Origin: Lutraria lutraria
Lineage: Eukaryota > Mollusca > Bivalvia > Venerida > Mactridae
Reading direction: 5' to 3'
Length of the DNA: 64,000 nt
NCBI GenBank assembly: GCA_964023205.1
Contig: OZ026840.1
Coordinates: forward strand, 8,925,603-8,989,602
Both the position numbers and the translations under genes were made by a program. Under the pieces are notes generated by a model. The model was not told the DNA's origin, did not search any database, and was given only the letters and a program-made list of their open reading frames with translations. Within the stretch, counting starts at the first letter, position 1, and each line of letters starts with the position of its first letter. Below, one piece after another: positions 11,901-21,369 of this stretch.

Positions 11901-14900
11901 AAGGGAAAATAACCCAGACGAATGTCATTATTGGTGTTTTTTAAGATCTCATGGTAAACATTTTCAATTACGGAAACCTATGAAAAATATAAAGGTTTTC
12001 AAAATATTTTCGCCCCATTTGAGTAAAATCTAATACTTTAAGTTTATAACTTCACCACAAATCAAGCGGCATTACCTGTTCTGTAACCAGATAGCAATAA
12101 CTTTTGATGGTACACCTGCGATATTGAATAAGAAGACGTTAAGATATATATTTCCTGAGAGAACTTGTAGTCCGAAGGCAAGTCCATGGAGAGCAATGTC
12201 AAGCGAGGCCCTGAAGTATTAAAAGTCAAGTAGAATATGTCAAACGATGACATAAATATTACCAGTTGAATATGTCAAGCGAGACCCTGAAATATTACAA
12301 GTAGAATATGTCAAACGAGGCTTTGCATATTACATAAAGAATATGTCATGCGAGGTCTGGAATATTGCGTACAAGTAGAATATTTCTACCTTAAGGTATA
12401 ATATAAGATAATACAGTAAAGTCTAGATATTAACTTATTACCTTTTGTACAAAATATTAAAATAGAATCATAGGAGAATATTTAAAATGGTCAAAACTAT
12501 CACTGGAGTGTTACTTCGTGTAAATATTTATTATGTGACAGTCTCATTCGCCTTAATTAATTATTTGATTCAGAATTTGGTTGCATTCTTTTTCCAAGGG
12601 TATCTAATTTCCACTCCGCAAAAGGTAGTAGTCAGCTGCTGAAATGGTTATTGGTAAATAACAAGAATCGTTGTTAATTTCAGATGATCACTTTTCATAA
12701 CAGCTAGGCACTGTAGGAGCACATTTGTCTCGGAGCACATTAATTTTGTCTTACGAGGTGTGACCAATGTGCTCGTAAACATTCATATTTGTGACAAAAT
12801 GGAAATGAAACAGATGTGTTCGACAAAAAAAAGAGGTCTGACACTCGGAGCACATTTGTCTTACATTCTATCATATCCTACTAAACTTCTACTTAAAAGG
12901 AAAACTGTTTCTGCTTAGTACATTGTAACTGCCCGAAAAGGCAGATATAGAAATTAGCTGCCTGTTTGTCTCTCTGTCCGTCTGTCTGTCCAAATTTACA
13001 ACCTGACCAGACCTACTGAGAGATGTATTATAAATCACTTAATCGAAAAGAGCCTTTACTTCAAGTCTACACTATTAAGATACCGTTGACAGTCTCTACC
13101 TCTCCTTCATATTCGATGTATTGCCATCCCACTTTTGTAGGATAGTTAACTTTTCTTGCCAATTCTTCATTAAACCACGCAAACGAAGTTTGAGAGGGGG
13201 TATTTTGGAGGCACACTGTCGGTCGATCGATGGATCGGTCAGTTGGTCGGTCCGCATACACTATTACAAGTTTATGGAGCGAACCTCTTCCACATTCTTT
13301 AAGCGATTGCAATGAAACTTAAAATATGTTATCACCATGAAGTGTAGATGTGCAAGACACAATGTTCATGCCCAACGATTCACATACACTTCAGTGTTAT
13401 GTCCCCTTGAACTACCGTGTACAAAAGCATTCTCAGTGTCAAAGTGGCGGTGGGGGGTATAAGTCATCACTGAATGGCGTCCTCGCATGAAAGAGTTCCA
13501 CGTTCCGAGAGAGGGGTGTACCTACAGCGTTTAGGGGCAAGTGTTTTTTAAAGTCAGCTACCTTAACCACTCGGACACGGAGGCCCCTAAATGATCTAAG
13601 GAAGAAAATGAGTAGACCTTCCCACACGTATTTTGTTTGCATCAGAAATACAAAAAAGCACTTACAACGTGCATGAGTTCTGAAAACAATCTGGTTAATG
13701 CCATATTTATGGAACATCGGGTCTCTCAGAATCGGACGAGACGCGACATTCCGATAAGACACATTTAGCGAGGCACGATATTCCATACGACACTAATGGG
13801 ATTCCGTATGTTTCAGTGTAGACCTTAAGGTTCAGCCAATCACATTTCTTGAATTGGAAATAGTGGAATTAATAGTTCCACTGCAGTTTTTAGGTTTTAG
13901 ATTTTATAAAAAATGCATTAGCAAACATATTGATGATCATACTTGACATGAGGTAAAACGGCGAACCTCGATTCTAAGATATTTTTTCGCCTTGGAAAAA
14001 ATATGAGACAAATGTGCTTGTATGGCATGAAAATGACGTGAGAAAATGTGCTTTCTTGTCCCATCAAAAAGTTGGTCGGAACACATTTGTCACACAAATG
14101 TGTATTTTTGGTTAGACATTTGAGGTCCCATTTGTCTCATGTGAGACAAATTCGACCGCATCGGTCTTACGTAAGACAAATGTGCTCCGAGACAAATGTG
14201 CTTCTACAAGGCACACCTTTATACCATCACAAACAAATTATTTAAAACAGTATCGTAAAGTTTTTTCTTTGTCTGACGAATGGCGGATTTTCGGATACTA
14301 GTAATAGGTCAATTTCGGAAAAGTACTCTAATAAGTAACATATCTAATACCTGGAGCTAATTTCTCTTCCTAAAGATTGCTGCAATACTAAACAAGTGCT
14401 TACCAAAGAACCATCAACAAAAATGTTGTTTTCATTAAATATGGTGTTTTGAATAGATGAAATATCGTGAATTTACTTTTTCTTCTTCGACATGCATCGA
14501 CATTATCCTTTCTGTTATCTGATGTGTGCACCTTCTCTCGTTAGATTTTGCTATCGTTTCCGTGAATAACACTGACAGCCTGTTCGTGTTTACCGTGAGC
14601 AATGTACCATCGAAAACTCTCCGGCACTACGCTGCAATTTTAAGAAAAGGGTCAATAGTTTAGGTTAAGAATCGATATGCATAAGTTACTTGTGTTGACA
14701 AAAGAATTAGCAATATTATGAACTGTAAAGCTTTAAAATCAACACCGTCTTTGTGTTCCCTAATCTTAGTACTCATAGTGATGTGCTCTCATCATCTAGT
14801 TTCGATAGAAATGTTTGAAACCGGTCCAAAATACTCGTACATTGGTATTTGTTATTATAATAAGGTAGTCGTAATATTGAGGTGGATGCTTAGGGAGGTT

Positions 14901-17666
14901 TACTTTATACATAATACCAATGATAATCAGTTGCAATATCAAACGTTGACCCAGTGTAAACGTAATTTTTAATATCAACTACTGTAGTGGAATCTTACGG
15001 ATTTACAATTGTTTTTGTTTCAGCTTTTATACATTGATTTTTAGTTTATCTAATTTGTTTGTTAGTGGATTAAAATTCAATGTTTACTCATAGAAAAAAC
15101 TGAAGTTTTAAACATGAACTTACGACCACGCAGTAAATGCTGGTAGAATCATGAACACTATAAGAAGTTGTATGTTCTTCCAATCATGTATCAACCATGA
15201 AACCAAAGCTAACATACAGGTCTGCAGAGGCAAAGAAGGGAACCCGACAGTGAACACTCGCCATTTCGATAACGTATACTCTGACAATATTGTGTATAGG
15301 ACAGTGTGACTAAAACCACACCCAAACCCAGTGAAAAAGTATGCCGCCGCTAGCATTTGCCACGTTGTTGAAAAATATGCAACCACATGGAATACTAGTA
15401 GAACCAGCAGAGAACCAAACAATACTCGTTTTCGTCCAAACGTATCGGCCGCCTGACCTCCAATTAAATTTCCAACTAATATCCCGACGATGTTGATTGT
15501 GCTTATTGTGTTTGGGATAAAGTTGTGCTCACACACCAAACTGAACTGAAATGAAATTATTCAATAAATATGTTGCATTAGGTTCAATTGAACGTATAAA
15601 AAGAAAACAGAAATATTGTTGCTTTGTTTTGTCCTGTACTTGTTAGGAAAATTTGTTATGAGATTTGTTTCAAGATCTTAATAATCTTCATTAAATTGTA
15701 GTAAACATACGAAACAACGACAAGCTTTCTAGTTCTATTGGTCATGCAGGAAAGTAATGTTTAGAATAAAGAAGAAGAGAACGTACCAGTATACCATTAT
15801 GTTGTAACGTAATAAATGATAAACGTTGTAAATGACAAGTATTTTTGACGTTTTTATTTTTATTTATTTATTTTGTCACAGGAATGCTATTACAAGTGAC
15901 TGCATCTTTTACACACATCTTTTGGGACATATTTATTTGAAGGTTATACATGGTGATGCATTTGGAAAGATTTCAAATGCATTATGGGAAACGTATTATT
16001 TTCAAATATTAAGAAAACAAGGACTGTGTACGGAGAACCAAGAAGGATTCTACAATATCATTCAATACCAAATACAAAGATCGAAGCAGATGTCGATAAA
16101 AACGTTAAGAAAGTATATAATTTATTGAGAAAATACTTAGATATTGGTTTAAACTATTATGAACTGATAATATCATTTTAAAGGAATTATATAACAGTGT
16201 GCTTTTCGATTGTAACAAATGAAAGAAAAGCTGGTTATCAAATTTGAAATGTCTAATTTGCAATATTCTGTAAACAGTATATCATTTGTATCGTAAGAAA
16301 AGAATCATTAGGCCTTAGTATTGTACATGTACTCAAAATTGACATATTGGTATGGAAAAGGGTGTTTTTCAATTGATATGCATGCATGTCCTCATCTTAA
16401 AGCAATATTTGTCTTCAAAGATTTGTATTACCTTGGTCTACGTGTTACCAAGTAACTAAAGACTGTTCCTGATGAGAATTAGAATTTCTTCACAGTTTTA
16501 CATATTCATATTCATATATCCGTATTTGTTGTTTAAAACGGCCCATTCAATAGCTACGGTAATTTCAAAGCCGCCGAAAGAGAGGGGGGGGGATGTAAGA
16601 ACCTGGAGAACCGGGCATTCATTTCCCTACTCTTTTCCTAAAGTTTCTTGGTTCTTTATCATGCCAGGTATAATGCACCGATACATGTTTCACCCGATTC
16701 CTGTGATTTTCTTAACAAGGTACTTGGCTCGGTGGTTGTGATGGGGACACTGAAAGCGTCCCTGAAATACTGAAAGGCGGAGCCGAGAATCGAACCAACA
16801 ATTCATTAGGATGAACTTATTTTGCTTTTAGATATTTCAGTGCCTCATTACGATATTTTTTTTTTTTACTGAAGTTGTAGAAAGTCATATTACATACAAG
16901 AAATTGTATTATTATAGCATACTATTGCCATGGTCAATGAATTGTGTAATCGAGTATTCGCTGGTTCAGTCATCCATTCATGCATTCAGACATTCAAGCA
17001 TTTGTTAATTTATTAGTTGTTTCAAAACTCTCTCATTTTCCCAAGTTTTATCAATTATTTCCGATAATTTCACCATTCTTTTTGTCACTAATTCATTTTA
17101 AACTAATTTGTGTTAACTCTTCTTATTAGTTGCCTCAATGTAATCGTCGTATTTCACATGTGTATGTTTGTATGCTGACTGTTAATAGTAATAAAGTAAC
17201 CTAATGAATCAATTGACCTGATATTCTGGTATTCTGAACAATAAAATAATTACCTTTTATGACAGCATGGTTGTGTTATTTATTTAGTTTTAGTGACAGC
17301 ATTGCTTACCTCGCTTACAAAGGTGTTGAAATCGGAATCAAAGCTGTATTCTGCACATTTTGTACCATTTCCAATATTGCAAGTTTCTTTCTCTACCTCG
17401 CAACTTCCACGCTCAACATCAAAAGTGAAATTGTCACCCTGTACCTCTTCTTTAAGACAATGCCATGACGGGGTGGAAGAAAATATTACAATATGATACG
17501 AGCTGGAGCAGACGATCATTCTTATAAGATGAACGACTACTGACATTCTAATCTGATATCTTCCACAGCCACCGAGTTCTTTTAGAATATATTCGGGGTC
17601 AATTTCAGTGTTTTGTGGTATCGTCGATGCCCCATTTCCGTTATCGGCAGCCATATCTCGTGCCAT
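8780..17666 (-). CDS. SLC22-family (organic ion transporter, MFS) gene, 8 exons, exon 3 disrupted
   Basis: This is a plasma-membrane transporter of the SLC22 group, which moves organic cations, anions or carnitine; the substrate cannot be told from sequence. The coding exons on the minus strand are 17666-17310, 15545-15124, 14631-14404, 12210-12076, 11227-11145, 10587-10470, 10122-10050 and 8950-8780. All phases join (0, 2, 2, 2, 1, 2, 0). Together they total 1587 nt, i.e. 528 aa plus stop, the usual family length. Hallmarks seen: LGGCGRYQ near the N-terminus; TM1 followed by a Cys-rich glycosylated loop; the MFS loop GGQAADTFGRKR at residues 148-159; PESFRW at 263-268; EIYPTVIR; FLPET. The first ATG giving MARDMAAD at 17666 is chosen as start. 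Exon 3 carries an in-frame TAA at codon 290, or alternatively two frameshifts, so this copy may be a pseudogene or a null allele, or the sequence may contain an error. Confidence 0.88.
10050..10122 (-). CDS. SLC22-type gene exon 7
   Basis: It is 73 nt, with acceptor AATTACAG|AAACATT and donor TTTG|GTGAGT, ending in phase 0. It encodes NIGLGYLNVIAKISAVIGP, corresponding to the 'RNxGxG' region and TM11. Confidence 0.9.
10470..10587 (-). CDS. SLC22-type gene exon 6
   Basis: It is 118 nt, with acceptor GTTTCAG|ACGTTG and donor ATCAG|GTAAAG. It encodes a helix and the conserved IEIYPTVIR at the end of TM10. Confidence 0.92.
10756..10781 (+). repeat. C homopolymer tract
   Basis: A near-pure C run (one A near its start) inside an SLC22 intron. 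Similar C tracts occur at 2755-2770, 40303-40318 and 55260-55282. Confidence 0.85.
11145..11227 (-). CDS. SLC22-type gene exon 5
   Basis: It is 83 nt, with acceptor GTTATAG|GTTTGG and donor ACAA|GTAAGA. It encodes FGRRATIFLGFSIVGSAG, the family's G-R-R loop followed by a helix. Confidence 0.88.
12076..12210 (-). CDS. SLC22-type gene exon 4
   Basis: It is 135 nt, with acceptor TACTTCAG|GGCC and donor AACAG|GTAATG, phase 2 in and out. It encodes ASLDIALHGLAFG, then a helix, then GVPSKVIAIWLQNR, a conserved part of the second transporter half. Confidence 0.9.
12705..14215. mobile_element. 1.5-kb inverted-repeat element with GCACATTTGTC subrepeats
   Basis: The left end (12706-12760) reads 'gtaggagcacatttgtctc', then 'ggagcacatt' and 'gtcttacg'. 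The right end (14169-14215) is its inverse: 'cgtaagacaaatgtgctcc', 'gagacaaatgtgcttctac'. The motif 'gcacatttgtc' recurs in both orientations in the subterminal zones. The interior holds dispersed-repeat material (12890-13440) and a degenerate tRNA-like block (about 13550-13590). It lies wholly in the SLC22 intron between exons 3 and 4, and no transposase is visible. Confidence 0.7.
14404..14631 (-). CDS. SLC22-type gene exon 3, disrupted
   Basis: It is 228 nt, with acceptor AATTGCAG|CGTAG and donor CTTTG|GTAAGC. It starts with VVPESFRW, the central loop signature, and ends with HLFKTPYLM, the usual loop-to-TM7 junction. Between these, the frame set by both ends meets TAA at 14543-14541. Shifting by one frame after 'VIHG' gives IAKSN, which sits where the family has 'IAxxN', and then an EEE-rich loop. 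That reading needs a second shift to return to HLFKTP. Either way the exon is not open as written. Confidence 0.8.
15124..15545 (-). CDS. SLC22-type gene exon 2
   Basis: It is 422 nt, with acceptor CATTTCAG|TTCAGTTTG and donor GGTC|GTAAGT, phase 0 in and phase 2 out. It opens with FSLVCEHN, matching the family's E-(W)-x-L-V-C segment after the extracellular loop. It then has TM2, the MFS signature GGQAADTFGRKR and several hydrophobic helices. Confidence 0.9.
17310..17666 (-). CDS. SLC22-type gene exon 1
   Basis: It is 357 nt (119 codons) and ends in phase 0 at GCGAG|GTAAGC. It encodes the N-terminus with ELGGCGRYQ, the first membrane segment and the large extracellular loop between TM1 and TM2. 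The loop has several Cys and sequons (NFT, NGT), as usual in this family. The sequence just before the ATG ('gtcgcag') could be an acceptor for an upstream untranslated exon. Confidence 0.85.
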
Positions 17667-17932
17667 TTCTGCGACTTATCAAATAAAAATAATTTTGTCC
17701 ATAATTTTCTCACTAAGCAATTATAGAACAATTTATAAACTTACAAAATATTACCATATGAAATAGGTAATTTATTCCCGTATTTTAGATAGATATTTTT
17801 CTAAAATGACTAATAATATTTAACCAAATTCAATTTCTATTCGCGATACTTCTTCCATCGTTAATGATGAATGTAAATAAATCGTCGATAGCATATTTCG
17901 GCAAATAATTGTTACCGTTGCACACGTCGTAG

Positions 17933-17958
17933 TTTTTTTTTTTTTTTTTTTTTTTTTT
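17933..17958 (+). repeat. T homopolymer (26 nt)
   Basis: A pure T run upstream of the SLC22-type gene. Another impure T tract lies at 44268-44290. Confidence 0.9.
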
Positions 17959-18511
17959 GTTTACAGCTGTGATCTTTGGGAAAGTTAGAATTTTTAGCAA
18001 ATTGAACATTCTATTATTATTGGTAAAATTACTTGCCTGATAATAAATTAAACCAACACACTATTCGTATATTCCAGCTTACGTATCCATCCAGTAGTGA
18101 ATGTATACGATGTAATATTATATTATTTCATATAATATGCATTAAATTTTCACAGAATATTTAGTATTCAACCCATGACAACAGCATTTGAAAAATGTCC
18201 AATGGAGTGCTTAGTTAAACAGTAAATGCATGTTTTGTAGTTCACATGATACATCATAGAAAATGACAAAAAAAGTTTGATTTATTGTTCATTTTAATAG
18301 AGTTGCAAAACAATCAACTGTGTTATCTCTAGTGATTAATTGTTTTCTGGAATGTAAGAAACTTTTATTGCAAAAACACGGCACGTTATTAACCTAGATT
18401 GTTTTTATTGTAAAATATTAGCGATGGATGTTTTTGGAGATTCTTCAACGGTTTTCTATTTAATGTGAATAAATGGAGATGACCGAAATGTACACTAAGT
18501 GCAAAACATTT

Positions 18512-20335
18512 TAAGTTTAAATGTGTTATCTTAGTTAAGATGTGTAGAGTGCTTAGTTTTGAAAGTGCTATCTAAGTTATGTAATTTGAATAATGCCATT
18601 TTAGTTAAGATAATGTTGTTTGAAAATGGCTATCTAAGTTAGTATACATAGTTTGAAAATGGCTATCTAAGTTAGTATACATAGTTTGAAAATTGCTATC
18701 TAAGTTAGTATACATAGTTTGAAAAAATGGTGTCTAAGTTAGTATACATACTTTGAAAATTGCTATCTAAGTTAGTATACATAGTTTGAAAATTGCTATC
18801 TAAGCTAGTATACATAGTTTGAAAAATGGCTATCTAAGTTAGTATACATAGTTTGAAAAAATGGTGTCTAAGTTAGTATACATAGTTTGAAAATTGCTAT
18901 CTAAGTTAGTATACATAGTTTGAAAAATGGTGTCTAAGTTAGTATACATAGTTTGAAAAAATGGTGTCTAAGTTAGTATACATAGTTTGAGAATTGCTAT
19001 CTAAGTTAGTATACATAGTTTGAGAATTGCTATCTAAGTTAGTATACATAGTTTGAAAAAATGGTATCTAAGTTAGTATACATAGTTTGAAAAAATGGTA
19101 TCTAAGTTAGTATACATAGTTTGAAAATTGCTATCTAAGTTAGTATACATAGTTTGAAAAAATGGTATCTAAGTTAGTATACATAGTTTGAAAAAATGGT
19201 ATCTAAGTTAGTATACATAGTTTGAAAATTGCTATCTAAGTTAGTATACATAGTTTGAAAAAATGGTGTCTAAGTTAGTATACATAGTTTGAAAATTGCT
19301 ATCTAAGTTAGTATACATAGTTTGAAAAAATGGCTATCTAAGTTAGTATACATAGTTTGAAAAAAATGGTATCTAAGTTAGTATACATAGTTTGATAATT
19401 GCTATCTAAGTTAGTATACATAGTTTGAAAAAATGGTATCTAAGTTAGCATACATAGTTTGAAAAAATGGTATCTAAGTTAGTATACATAGTTTGAAAAA
19501 ATGGTATCTAAGTTAGTATACATAGTTTGAAAAAATGGTATCTAAGTTAGTATACATAGTTTGAAAAAATGGTATCTAAGTTAGTATACATAGTTTGAAA
19601 ATTGCTATCTAAGTTAGTATACATAGTTTGAAAAAATGGCTATCTAAGTTAGTATACATAGTTTGAAAAAATGGTATCTAAGTTAGTATACATAGTTTGA
19701 TAATTGCTATCTAAGTTAGTATACATAGTTTGAAAAAATGGTGTCTAAGTTAGTATACATACTTTGAAAATTGCTATCTAAGTTAGTATACATAGTTTGA
19801 AAATTGCTATCTAAGCTAGTATACATAGTTTGAAAAATGGCTATCTAAGTTAGTATACATAGTTTGAAAAAATGGTGTCTAAGTTAGTATACATAGTTTG
19901 AAAATTGCTATCTAAGTTAGTATACATAGTTTGAAAAATGGTGTCTAAGTTAGTATACATAGTTTGAAAAAATGGTGTCTAAGTTAGTATACATAGTTTG
20001 AGAATTGCTATCTAAGTTAGTATACATAGTTTGAGAATTGCTATCTAAGTTAGTATACATAGTTTGAAAAAATGGTATCTAAGTTAGTATACATAGTTTG
20101 AAAAAATGGTATCTAAGTTAGTATACATAGTTTGAAAAAATGGTATCTAAGTTAGTATACATAGTTTGAAAAAATGGTATCTAAGTTAGTATACATAGTT
20201 TGAAAAAATGGTATCTAAGTTAGTATACATAGTTGGAAAAGTGCTGTCTTAGAAAAGGTATGTCATTTGAAAAGTGATATCTTAGTTAAGATATGTAGGT
20301 CGAAAAGATGTGTAATTTGAAAAGTGATGTCTAAT
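18512..20335 (+). repeat. 33-bp tandem satellite with higher-order structure
   Basis: About 50 copies of a unit like 'atctaagttagtatacatag' followed by 'tttgaaaattgct' or 'tttgaaaaaatggt'. Two variant classes (TTGCT and AATGGT) alternate. The edges (18512-18650 and 20235-20335) hold degenerate copies. A segment of about 395 bp starting at 18721 recurs at 19732, including private variants ('tacatactttg', 'taagctagt'). This implies block duplication with a 1011-bp offset. Confidence 0.95.
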
Positions 20336-20337
20336 AA

Positions 20338-20532
20338 TAATAATAGTTCACATAACCATCATTCCTGGAAAGAGCCAGTACTAGCCTCCCATCCTCCATA
20401 AGCAACTGCTTACTTTCTCACATGAAATACATGACCGGTAGCTTGGCTCGAACACACGACCCTTTATCAGTGAGAGGTTAGACTGATTTGAAGTCAGCGA
20501 CATTAACCACTCGACCCCAGAGGCGGGTCCAA
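20338..20532 (-). repeat. tRNA-derived SINE-like copy
   Basis: On the minus strand a tRNA-like head 'ggtcgagtggttaatgtcgc' and 'tgacttcaaatcag' (Leu/Ser-like arm) is followed by 'gtgttcgagcc' (B box) and a body with 'agtaagcag', 'gagg' and 'ctggctctttcc'. Related copies lie at 35482-35618 and 46668-46870, with a fragment at 29412-29475. Confidence 0.7.
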
Positions 20533-21369
20533 CCTCATGTTCCCAACAGATAATTCAATTATGAAATTATCAGAAAGATGAAAAGTCACGGTACACGTTA
20601 ATCATCCAGCGTATTCTTAAAATTTCAATCCTAAAGAATGTACGTTCGTCTCAAATAGTAATACAAGAAACACTCGGAAGCGGAGTTTTTCCGTTATAGT
20701 ACTTTTTTCTAAAGACAGATTACTTTGCATCAATAATGTAGTTTCGGCAACAAATTTACAATTATACAAACGGTAGCATTTTGAAGGGCCACACTTAAAT
20801 CTAGATCTTGCTTTTATTAAAACATTTAGAATAGCACTTTAGATCAAAAGTAACACTTTCGGATATTATGGTAAACAATAAAACATGCGGAAGTCTCCAA
20901 TATTTCTCCAAATTTCTACTCAGAGTTGTCGTACCCGCTACGCTCAAAGTAACCTTTGTCGAAGTCTTAAAAAGTAGTCCGGTGTCTCACGACAGACTAA
21001 GAAACTAAAATAGATTGTTTTGTTAGTTTATCTGAAAAGAATCGCATACATAAGCTAAATGGTAGGAAACTGACACCCGAGTCAGGTATTTCTTCGTTAT
21101 AACTTCATTATTATTTATGTGTTGCACGTGTGTGGATTGGACAGAAGCGACAACTCTGTGTTTAGATTGTATTTTTCCATTTTAAAATACAATTAACTAT
21201 TAAAACATTCAGATGTATTTTACTGCGTGATAAAGCTAACACAACGTTGGAATGAATCATAACTAATTCAATCATTGAGATGAATGATAGATCTAGACTA
21301 CATGTAAAAAAATATATCTCATAACTCTGATAAATCTAAACCAGAAACGACCACAAAACAAAGCCTAAA
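20533..21369. other. Intergenic, no recognisable gene
   Basis: No supported exon or repeat is seen. Confidence 0.35.

Noticed and set aside
14404..14631. An extra small intron that would remove the stop in SLC22 exon 3
   Set aside because: No GT donor and AG acceptor pair in the right places would skip the stop and keep the VVPESFRW and HLFKTP parts in frame.
15832..16181. Plus-strand ORFs of 98 and 65 codons in the SLC22 intron 1
   Set aside because: They overlap in different frames, have low-complexity Lys/Ile-rich translations and no recognisable motif. They lie in an intron of the opposite-strand gene.
18512..20335. Regular repeats that could suggest a CRISPR array
   Set aside because: Units are head-to-tail variants of one 33-bp sequence without unique spacers, the DNA is clearly eukaryotic, and no cas gene is present. 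It is a satellite.
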